A DNA stretch of 64,000 bases from contig JACRKG010000019.1 in the NCBI GenBank assembly GCA_016215315.1, positions 124,001 to 188,000 of the forward strand, given 5' to 3'. Within the stretch, counting starts at the first letter, position 1, and each line of letters starts with the position of its first letter. Below, piece by piece: positions 8,543 to 17,842 of the stretch. The stretch is from Candidatus Woesearchaeota archaeon (GTDB taxonomy: Archaea > Nanobdellota > Nanobdellia > Woesearchaeales > ARS49). The notes below the pieces were generated by a model. The model was given only the letters and a program-made list of their open reading frames with translations, was not told the origin of the DNA and did not search any database. The position numbers were made by a program, and so were the translations under genes.

Positions 8543-11500
8543 TTATCTTATCTCAATGACTTTTATTCTGAAATAAATATCACTATCGCCAAATTCTGCT
8601 TTTTTGTCGTCAGGAAGAGGAGTGTCTTTAATATTTATTTTTATTACTTTTTCTTCTCCTTTTTTAGCGCCTAATATTGCATTAAAAAAGTCTTTTTGCA
8701 ATTGTTCCTTCACGGGCAGAGGAATTGGGATTGTTTCGTAATCCTCAAATTTTGAATCTTTGGTTGCATTTTTTGCTTCCCAATCTTTTATTGAAGTTGC
8801 AAGTATTCCTTTTTCATTCCACATCACGTAATTAATAAGAACCGTGTCACCTTTTTCTGCTTTCTCTTTTTCTACTGTTCCAGAGAGCACATTATTTTGT
8901 TCTCCTTTCCAGTCTACTTCCCAAACCAGAATTTTTCCTCCTATTATTTGTCGCGTTTCTTTAACGAGTTTAAAATGCTTCAATCCATGACCATTAAAAA
9001 AGAATAGTTTTGTAAATATGCTGCCTGCAAGAGGTGACTGAGCTACAATGCTAGAGTATTTTCCTCCTTGATTTACCAAGATTGCATCTATGCCTGTTTT
9101 TTGTTCTGAAGTTTTTACCTGCCAATTTCCTTTTGAATCTAATGATTGAAAGCTTTCTAAAGGAACAACATTGTTTTCCTGAGCAAAAAAGTAAGGAGTT
9201 TCATTTACCATAACTAATCTGTTTTCGCAAACAAGATTCTCTTTCTGTTCATTACAATTGGCAAGAGGATTGCCTGTGTTCACATAAGAAACCCAATCTC
9301 CAATCCAAGAATTAGCTTCTTTTTCAGGATCTGATGCATTTTGAACTTTTTTAAGTTCTCCATACAAATTTTCTGCTTGTGAATCAGAAAAAGCATATCC
9401 TGAAGTCAAGTAAGCAATAATTTCTTTTTCGTCTTTCTTTGCATAGTTATTCCATAAATCAGATTTAACAAAATCCCAATTACCAAAATGAGACCAAACA
9501 CCTGCTTTGCCTATCATATCTTCAGAAGTTATCACAAAAGCTTGCGGAGGGTTGCAGTGAGTAAAGTTGAGTACTTTGGAAGCTTCAGCTTTATCAAAGC
9601 CTTTAGCTAATAATACTTTTTCGGCATCATCTTTTTCTTTTTTTATAACGTCATAAATTAGTTTTATTGACTTGGGAGTGTCATTTAATTTTTTATTTAT
9701 TTCTTCAAAAGCAGAATTACTGCCGCAATCTAGCATCCTCAAGATTCCTATTGATTCATTTTCATCATTTGTTAACAATAATTTTCCCACCCAGTGAGCC
9801 ATTGGAGAGTTCTGTGATGCTCCATCAAAAGTAACTGCACGATCAGCAATAAACTTAAAATGGTGACCAAAGTCCCACCAAGAAGTAATAATTGCATTTT
9901 GTTCGCTGTTCTCTTTAATGTAAGTCAGCGCATCCCACCATGCATCATTAACTAAAGGAAGTTCGCCTATGGAATTAGGAGGATCGCCTAGAACTATTTT
10001 ATAAGATAATGTTACTGAAGGCGTGAATAAAAACATTACAATAATAAACAACAAAGTGCTGATCAAAAAACGATTAGTTTTAAGATATTTTTGCAAAATT
10101 CTAGAAGTAAAGTTTATCACAAAATATGATCCAATACCAAAAAGTATGCTTACTGAAGAAATTAGCAATAACAAAAATCTAACTCCCTTTGTACTTGCGT
10201 AAAGAGTTGCTAAAAACCAAAGAATTAAGTAAAAAGAACCCATTATTGTTTGAGGTTTTCTTTTTATCAGCAAAAAGAAAACCCCTATTGCTGAAATAAC
10301 CATCACAAATAAGCCTATATCAAATATTACTTTTTCTGCTGATTGTTCGCTAAGTTCTGCAACAGTAGTATAAACATTAGGCCACAAATCTTGTTGAGAG
10401 GCCTCTTTAATTAATTGAAAATTAAAAGGTGCTCTTAATGGTGTTAAAAAATCTTGAGGACCGGTAAAAATACTCATAAAAATAAATGAGAAAAGTAAAA
10501 AAGAACCCAACAAAAGCATTATTTTCTTTGCTTCGATAAAATTCTTTATTACAAGTTTATAACATATTGTAAGTATACTACTAATTATCAATAAATCAAA
10601 AACAAACCACCAACCCAACCACGTTCTGCCAAATACAGTAATTAATAAAGCAGATGCTGCACTTAATAATAATTTATTTCGCCATTCTTTTGCCATAACT
10701 GCTTCAAAGAATACCCAAGAGATAACTAAAGGAAAAAACACATTATAAAAATCAGTATCTGCATAACCCCAAGAAGTTCTTGATAAAAACATAAAATGAG
10801 TTAAAAGAAAACTTGTTGCAACAAAAGCACCCAAATTATTACTCAATCTTCTCGTAAAAAAGAATAATGGAAAAATAGATAAAAAAACAAAAATTACTGG
10901 CAAGTAAGAAGTTGTGTATAATATATTGATTGAACTGTTAAAAAAAGACCAAAATTTATAGAAGTACGCAATAACTAGAACATGTACTTTTGTGTAAATA
11001 TCTGCATCCCTGCCTAAAGGTGCTATTGCGTGATTATCCCAAGGCACTCCATCCTTCAGTTCATCACCGAAATGTCCTCGTTCTAAATAATTTTGTGCAT
11101 ATCTAACATAACTATAAGGGTCAATATCGGGCATGTAAGGATATTCTCTTCCTTTATACTCAAAACGGTAGTGATCTTTGAATTGTTTTTTTTGCTGACT
11201 TAGCGCTTGCTCATATTCATTCTTATTATTCTTTTTCCAGTCATCAATTTGTTCTCGTATTATTTGTTCTTTTTTTTCCTTATTTAAATTAGGCCATTGT
11301 TTTTCAACTTCTTGAATTATTTGATTTCTAACTTGTAAGTTAACGCTATTTTCTATGACTAAATCTCCCGCAGTTAAGTCTCTTGATTGCATTCTCATCC
11401 AAATTCCACCCCAAGGCAAGAAACCTAAGTTTGGAAGGAACTGTAATAAAATAACTAAAAGCAAAACACAAAGAGTTTTATGATTCTTAACAAAATCCAG

Positions 11501-11626
11501 AACTGGATTTACTTTAGTTTTAAGTTTTTCAAATTTAAAATTTTTAGCGAAGCCAAAAATTTTAGAAAAGTCTAACTCTATTTCTGCTTTTTCTTCAACA
11601 GCGGACTTCTTTTGTTCTTCAACCAT
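8543..11626 (-). CDS. aglB: AglB/STT3 oligosaccharyltransferase with C-terminal FKBP-like domain
   Basis: 1027 aa. A cytosolic N-terminus (about 50 aa) precedes helix 1, then a roughly 95-residue charged helical insert before the first acidic motif DIDPYSYVRYA (about 167), the second acidic motif YADTDFYN (about 287), a multi-helix core, the TVAE loop (SVSE/TIXE motif) and the hallmark WWDFG (about 580, canonical WWDYG) followed by FDGASQNSP. Later EDMIGKAGVWSHFG resembles the DK/MI-motif helix. Residues about 905-1027 (KGDTVLINYVMWNE, FFNAILGAKKGEEKV, YFRIKVIEI) look like an FKBP/SlyD-type domain. Transfers the lipid-linked glycan to Asn in N-x-S/T outside the membrane. First of three tandem paralogues. 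Confidence 0.9.
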   Translation of the reverse strand: MVEEQKKSAVEEKAEIELDFSKIFGFAKNFKFEKLKTKVNPVLDFVKNHKTLCVLLLVILLQFLPNLGFLPWGGIWMRMQSRDLTAGDLVIENSVNLQVRNQIIQEVEKQWPNLNKEKKEQIIREQIDDWKKNNKNEYEQALSQQKKQFKDHYRFEYKGREYPYMPDIDPYSYVRYAQNYLERGHFGDELKDGVPWDNHAIAPLGRDADIYTKVHVLVIAYFYKFWSFFNSSINILYTTSYLPVIFVFLSIFPLFFFTRRLSNNLGAFVATSFLLTHFMFLSRTSWGYADTDFYNVFFPLVISWVFFEAVMAKEWRNKLLLSAASALLITVFGRTWLGWWFVFDLLIISSILTICYKLVIKNFIEAKKIMLLLGSFLLFSFIFMSIFTGPQDFLTPLRAPFNFQLIKEASQQDLWPNVYTTVAELSEQSAEKVIFDIGLFVMVISAIGVFFLLIKRKPQTIMGSFYLILWFLATLYASTKGVRFLLLLISSVSILFGIGSYFVINFTSRILQKYLKTNRFLISTLLFIIVMFLFTPSVTLSYKIVLGDPPNSIGELPLVNDAWWDALTYIKENSEQNAIITSWWDFGHHFKFIADRAVTFDGASQNSPMAHWVGKLLLTNDENESIGILRMLDCGSNSAFEEINKKLNDTPKSIKLIYDVIKKEKDDAEKVLLAKGFDKAEASKVLNFTHCNPPQAFVITSEDMIGKAGVWSHFGNWDFVKSDLWNNYAKKDEKEIIAYLTSGYAFSDSQAENLYGELKKVQNASDPEKEANSWIGDWVSYVNTGNPLANCNEQKENLVCENRLVMVNETPYFFAQENNVVPLESFQSLDSKGNWQVKTSEQKTGIDAILVNQGGKYSSIVAQSPLAGSIFTKLFFFNGHGLKHFKLVKETRQIIGGKILVWEVDWKGEQNNVLSGTVEKEKAEKGDTVLINYVMWNEKGILATSIKDWEAKNATKDSKFEDYETIPIPLPVKEQLQKDFFNAILGAKKGEEKVIKINIKDTPLPDDKKAEFGDSDIYFRIKVIEIR

Positions 11627-11742
11627 TTTATCAAAACTTTTTCAGTTGATTTATTAGTTTTTTAGTTCTTATTAAAAGCTTTCGTATCAAAACTTCTATT
11701 TTTTGTTATTTTTAACTATTTTTTAAAAATATTAGTTTCACA

Positions 11743-14562
11743 TTAATTTTGCTGAATATTTTCAGTTCTATTTTCTGGTTTTCCCGCCCAATTAATTTCC
11801 CAAACATATATTTTCCCACCTAGCAATTGATTAATTTCTTTTAAAAAATTAAAATGCTTCAAACTAGCATAATTATTTAAAAAAAACAGTTTAGTAAACA
11901 CACTATTACTAAGAGGATATTTGGCAAGAAGACCGAAGTATTCTTCGCCTTTACTAACTAAAACAGCATCTAACCCAACAGATTCAGAATTTTCATTAAT
12001 AGTCCAATTTCTATTAGAATCAACATAAATCCCTCTTTTTAAAGGAACCATCTCACCCGCAGAGTTCTCAATGTGAATATTTCCTCCAGAAAAAATAATT
12101 CCATTAGGACAAACTATTTTTCCCAAAAAATTATCACAAGCAACAAAATAATTACCTCTAAGATCCGATATGTAATTTGGCCAATTACCTATCCAAGACA
12201 ACTCCTCCTTTTTATCAGATTCTTCTCTTCTTGCTTTTTTAAATTCATCATAAAACTTTTCTGCATTCTCCTGAGAAAAATCATACTCACTGACAAAATA
12301 ATTGGTGATTTCTTTTTTTGTTTTATCTTCATAATTAAACCATAAGTCTGCTTTTAAAAAATCCCAGCCACCAAAATGACCCCAAGCGTAAGCTTTTGAA
12401 ATCATGTCAGAAGACAATATTAAAAATGCTTGAGGAGGATTGCAATGAGTTAAATCTAAAATATTTTTTGTTGTTTCATCATCAAAACCTTTCTGAATTA
12501 ATACTTGCCTTGCTTGCTCTTTATCTAGTTTAGAAATTTCTACAAGCAAATTAACTGATTTTGCCATATTTTTTATTTTATTTTGAACAAGTTCAACAAC
12601 AGAGTCACTACCGCAATCAAGCATTCTTAAAATTCCAACTGCTTCTTTTTCATCACTCGTCAACAAAATTCTTCCAACCCAATATGCCAAAGGGGAATTT
12701 TGTGAAGCACCATCAAAAGTAGTTCCACGTTCAGAAATAAACTTAATCGGATGACCAAAATCCCACCAAGTAGTCACTATTGCATTTTCTTGACTGTTAT
12801 CTTTAATATAATTAAGCGCCTCCCACCACGCATCATCAATACGCGGAAAAACTACTTCAGATTCGCTTCCGAAAGATATTAAGTAAGAAGCCCTTACTAG
12901 AGGAAAAAATATAAAACAAGTCAGTAAAAGAATAAAAGTCATGAAAAAATAATTAGAAAAATTAGCTCGGTTTAATATCTTATGTGCTTTTTCTTTCAAA
13001 AACAATATTCCCGCACCAGATAGTATGCTTAGCACAGGAATTAATAAGAAAAAGAACCTAACTGACTTCAGCCCCGCATAGAAACTTAAAACAAACCAAG
13101 AAGAAAAAAAAACAGTCATTAAAAAAGAACTTGTTTTATCACTCGAACTTTGAACAAGAAAAAATATCATTCCAACAAAAGACAATACAATAAATCCAAT
13201 ACCGAGAAGTTTAACTGATTCTCCCAATGAATTTCTCTTTAGCTCTTTAACAGTATCATAAACATTCGGCCATAAATTTGAAGAAAATACATCGGTTGGT
13301 TTAAACTGTTTGAATCCTAACATTTCAAAAGGAGGTCTTATTAAAGAATTATAAAAGAATGAAGTGTACACATTAGATGAACCTTCCAAAAAAACAAAAT
13401 CTGAATTCCCAAAGTAGAGGAATACTGAAGAAATCAAAATAAAAGAAAAAACAACAAAAATCAAAACAAAGAGTGACTCTTTCGCGCGTTCTTTTCTTTT
13501 CATAAAAAAATATTCGTAAAAAACAGTTAAAATTAAAGAAAAAAAGAACAAATAAAAAATAAACCACCAACCAACCCACGCCCTAGCAAAAACAAAAAAG
13601 ACAAAAGCCATAATCATTAATAAGAAATATTTTTTTAATCCTTGCAAGAAAAAACTCTTAAAAAACAAAAAAGAAATAAGTAAAGGAAAAAATAAAACAT
13701 AAATATCCGTGTCAAATAAACCCCAAAAAGTTTTTTTTAAAATAACTTGATGAATAGCTAACACAGTCACAGAAAAAAACACACCATAAAAGTCAAAACC
13801 AATAAGGTCGGTTAAAAAAAACATGAAAATCAGAGAAAACAAAACAAAAATAATTGGCAGATATGATGAAGAATAAAAAATGTGAACTGAGGAATCAAAA
13901 AAAGACCAAAATTTGTAAAACCGAGCAAGAACAAAAGGATGCAAGTTTGCTTGTATGACTGCATTTTTTCCAAGAGGAGCCAAAGAAAGATAATCCCAAG
14001 AAGTTCCAGTACGATTAAAACCATCACCTAAATATCTGTGATCTAAGTAATTGCGAGCATAAACAAGGTAATTGAAAGCATCTATATCAAAAGGATAAGG
14101 AAAACTTCTTTTTTTATCATTGAAAGATAAAAATGCTTTTAAATTACTTGCATCTTTTTTTAAAGCCTCGTCATGAATTTCTTTATTTGCAACCAACCAG
14201 TCTTTGAATTTTTCATTCAGAATTTCTTTCTTTTGCATATCTGGAAGATTGTTATAATCCTTCAACACATCTTGGGATAAATTTGCTTTTATTCTATTAT
14301 TCAGATTAAATGCAACAAAATTATCAACAGAAGATAATTCTTTAGTCTGCATCCTCATCCAAATTCCACCCCAAGGCAAAAAACCCAGGTTAGGAATGAA
14401 TTGTAACAAAATAACTAAAAGCAAAACGCACAGAGTTTTATGATCTCTAATAAAACCTATGACAAGACTTATTTTATTTTTAACATTTTCAAAGTTGAGA
14501 TTTTTAGCGAAGCTAAAAATTTTAGAAAAATCTAAATCAATTTCTGCTTTTTCTTCTTCCAT
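11743..14562 (-). CDS. aglB: AglB/STT3 oligosaccharyltransferase paralogue without FKBP-like tail
   Basis: 939 aa, same plan as the neighbours: DFSKIFSFAKNLNFE cytosolic leader, helix 1, helical insert, DIDAFNYLVYARNYLD (first acidic motif), LFDTDIYVLFF (second), TVKE loop, WWDFGHPIKF (about 597) and DMISKAYAWGHFGGWDF. It stops after VWEINWAGKPENRTENIQQN, exactly where the FKBP-like domain begins in the other two, so the tail was lost here or gained there. The stop lies 116 bp before the next gene's start and its own start is 4 bp from the upstream paralogue's stop. Parts are almost identical to the upstream copy (see findings). Confidence 0.9.
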   Translation of the reverse strand: MEEEKAEIDLDFSKIFSFAKNLNFENVKNKISLVIGFIRDHKTLCVLLLVILLQFIPNLGFLPWGGIWMRMQTKELSSVDNFVAFNLNNRIKANLSQDVLKDYNNLPDMQKKEILNEKFKDWLVANKEIHDEALKKDASNLKAFLSFNDKKRSFPYPFDIDAFNYLVYARNYLDHRYLGDGFNRTGTSWDYLSLAPLGKNAVIQANLHPFVLARFYKFWSFFDSSVHIFYSSSYLPIIFVLFSLIFMFFLTDLIGFDFYGVFFSVTVLAIHQVILKKTFWGLFDTDIYVLFFPLLISFLFFKSFFLQGLKKYFLLMIMAFVFFVFARAWVGWWFIFYLFFFSLILTVFYEYFFMKRKERAKESLFVLIFVVFSFILISSVFLYFGNSDFVFLEGSSNVYTSFFYNSLIRPPFEMLGFKQFKPTDVFSSNLWPNVYDTVKELKRNSLGESVKLLGIGFIVLSFVGMIFFLVQSSSDKTSSFLMTVFFSSWFVLSFYAGLKSVRFFFLLIPVLSILSGAGILFLKEKAHKILNRANFSNYFFMTFILLLTCFIFFPLVRASYLISFGSESEVVFPRIDDAWWEALNYIKDNSQENAIVTTWWDFGHPIKFISERGTTFDGASQNSPLAYWVGRILLTSDEKEAVGILRMLDCGSDSVVELVQNKIKNMAKSVNLLVEISKLDKEQARQVLIQKGFDDETTKNILDLTHCNPPQAFLILSSDMISKAYAWGHFGGWDFLKADLWFNYEDKTKKEITNYFVSEYDFSQENAEKFYDEFKKARREESDKKEELSWIGNWPNYISDLRGNYFVACDNFLGKIVCPNGIIFSGGNIHIENSAGEMVPLKRGIYVDSNRNWTINENSESVGLDAVLVSKGEEYFGLLAKYPLSNSVFTKLFFLNNYASLKHFNFLKEINQLLGGKIYVWEINWAGKPENRTENIQQN

Positions 14563-14566
14563 TTTA

Positions 14567-17500
14567 TCAAAGTATTTTATTGATTTTGAATTTCAAATGT
14601 GCTTTCTTCCCTTCAAGCCCATAACTCACACCCGCAGCAACGGGTAAATTATTTTCATCTAAAACTAAAACTGTTTCCTCTCCTTTTTTTAAACCTAATA
14701 AAGCGTCATAAATATTTTTTGGCAAATCTTTATTCATGGCAAGTTGAACTGCTTTTGTTTCTTGACTTGCAAAACTGGCTTCTTTTGTTATACTTTTGTT
14801 TTTCCAATTAACAATCGAAGAATCCAGGACACCTTCATCAGTCCACATTAAATAATCAACAAGAATAATATCTCCTTCTTCAATTTTTTCTTTTTCAAAA
14901 GTTCCCTTTAAAATGTTGTTTTGTTTTCCCTCCCAGTCAACTTCCCAAACATAAACTTTCGCACCATCGATTTGAGTAGTTGCTTTTACTGGTTTGAAAT
15001 ATTTAAGACCGTGACTCTTCAAAAAAAATAATCTCGAAAACATGCTGCTCGAAAGAGGAGCATCAGAAACAACGCTGAAATATTTTTCATTTGATTTAAT
15101 CAAAGCTGCATCCGCGTTAGTTTTTTCATTAGTTTCTTTCGTAGTAAAGTTTCCTTTTGTATCAATGTAGGATAATCTTTCTAAAGGAATTACACTGTTT
15201 GCTTTTTGTATGAAAGGTTTGCCTTGAGAAACAACCAGATTATTAGGACAAACAATATTTTTATCAGATTCAGTACAGTCAACAAAATAATGCATATTTG
15301 GATCAGAGACATAGTCAGGCCATTTGCTAATCCAAGCTAATTCTCTTTTTGCATTACTTTCTTCTTTTTTTGCTTTTTTAAATTCATCATAAAACTTACC
15401 TGCATTTTCTCCAGAAAAATAGTATTCTTTCACTAAATAATCTGTAATTTCTTTTTTTGTTTTATCTCCATAATTAAACCATAAGTCTGCTTTTAAAAAA
15501 TCCCAGCCACCAAAATGACCCCAAGCATACGCTTTTTGAATCACGTCAGAAGACAATATTAAAAATGCTTGAGGAGGATTGCAATGAGTTAAATCCAAAA
15601 TATTTTGCGTGGTATTATCATCAAAACCTTTCTTAATTAATACTTGCCTTGCTTGTTCCCTCTCTAACTTAGAAATTTCTACAAGTAAATTAACTGATTT
15701 TGCCATATTTTTTATTTTATTTTGAACAAGTTCAACAACAGAGTCACTACCACAATCAAGCATTCTTAAAATTCCAACAGCTTCTTTTTCATCACTTGTC
15801 AACAAAATTCTTCCAACCCAATATGCTAAAGGGGAATTTTGTGAAGCACCGTCAAAAGTGGTTCCACGTTCAGAAATAAATTTAATGGGATGGCCAAAAT
15901 CCCACCAAGTTGTAATTATTGCGTTTTCTTGACTGTTATCTTTAATATAATTAAGCGCCTCCCACCACGCATCATCAACGTAAGGAAGAAGAACATAGAC
16001 TTGTGTAGAATCTCCAAAAACAAGTCTGTGAGAAGCACTTATTTGAGGAAAAAAAATTAAGCAAGAAAGCAAGAAAATTAAAAACAGGAACATGTAATTT
16101 GGAAGTCTGAATTTAATCAATATGTTTTTTAGTTTTTCTTTCAAGAAATAAACTCCCGTACCAGACAATACGCTCAGTACTGGAATCAACAAAAAGAAAA
16201 ATCTCATTGATTTTAGTCCTGAATAAAATGCAAAAATAAACCAAGAAGAAAAGAATACAAGAGCAAAAAGAGAGTTCAGATTTGCACCAATACCTTGCCT
16301 AAATAAAAAAAGGATTCCGAAAAATGAAAGAAAAACAAATTCGTAACCGATAAGACTAACAGACTTACTCAAAGAATACTTGGTTAATTCCATAACTGTG
16401 CCATAAACATTAGGCCATAAATTAGCACCCTCATAGTCTTCATGAACAAAACTTTTAATTCCCCACATTTCAAAAGGAGGTCTGATTAAAGAGTTATAAA
16501 AGAAAGACGTGTAAACGTTCGAGGAGCCTTCCATGAAAACAAAATCAGAATTTCCAAAATAAAGGAATGCTGAAGAAATTAAAATAAACGAGAAAACAAC
16601 AAAAATCAGAACAAAAGATAATTCTTTCGCATGTTTTTTTCTTTTCAAGAAAAAAACATTGTAAAAAATAGTTAAAACTAAAGAAAAAATCGTTAAGTCA
16701 AAAATAAACCACCAACCAACCCAAGCTCTAGCGAAGATATAAAAAACAAAAGAAAGCACTGCGGACAAATAATACTTTTTATTTCCTTCAGAAGAAAAAA
16801 TCTTCAGTAATAAAAAAGAGATAAGCAAAGGAAAAAACAAAGTATAAACATCTGTATCAAACCAACCCCAAACAGTTTTTTCTAGAACTACAGAATGAAT
16901 TGATAACAACCCCACAGAAAAAAATGCACTGTAATAATCATTTGTTACTTTCAGAACAATAAAAAATAATAATACTAAAGACATCAGAACAAAAATGATC
17001 GGAAGATATGATGAAGAATAAAATATGTGAACTGAAGGATCAAAAAAAGACCAAACTTTGTAAAACCAAGCCAAAACATAAGGATGTAAATTAGCTTGCA
17101 CAGCAGCACTTTTACCCACAGGTGCTAAAGACAGACCATCCCAAGAAGTTCCCGTCCTATTAAAACTATTTCCTAAATCTCCATGATCTAAATAATTACG
17201 AGCGTAAACAAGATAATTGTAAGGATCTGCTTCAATGGGATAAGGAAAATTTCTAGCTCCATCTTCAAGCATTAAACCATTTTTAAAACTTTTAATGTTT
17301 TGTTCAAGAATTTTATCATAATTTTCTTTATTCTCTTTCAACCAAATTTTAAACTGTTCATCAATTAATTCCTTTTTCCTTGTATCAGGCAAATTACCAT
17401 AAATAGTAAAAATTTCTTGCGCCAAACTATTCTTTATTTGAAGATCGAGATTGTAAACAGCCAAATTATCCATAGTTGCCAAATCCTTGACTTGCATTCT

Positions 17501-17752
17501 CATCCAAATACCACCCCAAGGCAAGAAACCGAGATTAGGTAAGAATTGTAATAAAAGAACTAAAAGCAGTACGCACAAAGTTTTATGATTTTTGATGAAT
17601 TCAACGACCGGATCAAATTTGTTTTTAACTTTTTCAAAATTCAAGTTTTTAGCGAAGCTAAAAACTTTAGAGAAATCTACATCAAATTCCAAATCTTCTT
17701 TTTTATCTTGACCTATTTGTTCTTTAACTTGTTCGCCCTTTTTTTCTTCCAA
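14567..17752 (-). CDS. aglB: AglB/STT3 oligosaccharyltransferase with C-terminal FKBP-like domain
   Basis: 1061 aa and the first gene of the tandem set in transcription order. Motifs: EADPYNYLVYARNYLD, WFDTDVYTLFFP, TVME loop, WWDFGHPIKF (about 615), DVIQKAYAWGHFGGWDF. Residues about 940-1061 (EGDIILVDYLMWTDEG, IYDALLGLKKGEETV, AHLKFKINKIL) match the tail of the first listed paralogue and have the FKBP order of strands, with a KKGEE loop. The residues that line the active site of FKBP12 are mostly not conserved, so a chaperone or glycan/peptide-holding role is as likely as prolyl isomerase activity. Confidence 0.9.
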   Translation of the reverse strand: MEEKKGEQVKEQIGQDKKEDLEFDVDFSKVFSFAKNLNFEKVKNKFDPVVEFIKNHKTLCVLLLVLLLQFLPNLGFLPWGGIWMRMQVKDLATMDNLAVYNLDLQIKNSLAQEIFTIYGNLPDTRKKELIDEQFKIWLKENKENYDKILEQNIKSFKNGLMLEDGARNFPYPIEADPYNYLVYARNYLDHGDLGNSFNRTGTSWDGLSLAPVGKSAAVQANLHPYVLAWFYKVWSFFDPSVHIFYSSSYLPIIFVLMSLVLLFFIVLKVTNDYYSAFFSVGLLSIHSVVLEKTVWGWFDTDVYTLFFPLLISFLLLKIFSSEGNKKYYLSAVLSFVFYIFARAWVGWWFIFDLTIFSLVLTIFYNVFFLKRKKHAKELSFVLIFVVFSFILISSAFLYFGNSDFVFMEGSSNVYTSFFYNSLIRPPFEMWGIKSFVHEDYEGANLWPNVYGTVMELTKYSLSKSVSLIGYEFVFLSFFGILFLFRQGIGANLNSLFALVFFSSWFIFAFYSGLKSMRFFFLLIPVLSVLSGTGVYFLKEKLKNILIKFRLPNYMFLFLIFLLSCLIFFPQISASHRLVFGDSTQVYVLLPYVDDAWWEALNYIKDNSQENAIITTWWDFGHPIKFISERGTTFDGASQNSPLAYWVGRILLTSDEKEAVGILRMLDCGSDSVVELVQNKIKNMAKSVNLLVEISKLEREQARQVLIKKGFDDNTTQNILDLTHCNPPQAFLILSSDVIQKAYAWGHFGGWDFLKADLWFNYGDKTKKEITDYLVKEYYFSGENAGKFYDEFKKAKKEESNAKRELAWISKWPDYVSDPNMHYFVDCTESDKNIVCPNNLVVSQGKPFIQKANSVIPLERLSYIDTKGNFTTKETNEKTNADAALIKSNEKYFSVVSDAPLSSSMFSRLFFLKSHGLKYFKPVKATTQIDGAKVYVWEVDWEGKQNNILKGTFEKEKIEEGDIILVDYLMWTDEGVLDSSIVNWKNKSITKEASFASQETKAVQLAMNKDLPKNIYDALLGLKKGEETVLVLDENNLPVAAGVSYGLEGKKAHLKFKINKIL

Positions 17753-17806
17753 ACTATCCCCTCACAAACGTTATTTTTGGTTTGTTTTTAAAGTTTACCA
17801 ATCAAA

Positions 17807-17842
17807 CAGAATCTCTGAACTCACTTTGTTCAGAAGATTCTG
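17807..17842. terminator. Long hairpin between reductase and AglB genes
   Basis: CAGAATCT-CTGAAC, loop TCACTTT, GTTCAG-A-AGATTCTG: 14 bp with one bulged A. It includes the stop codon of the reductase (minus strand) and precedes the AglB operon, so it may mark the transcript end. Confidence 0.45.
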
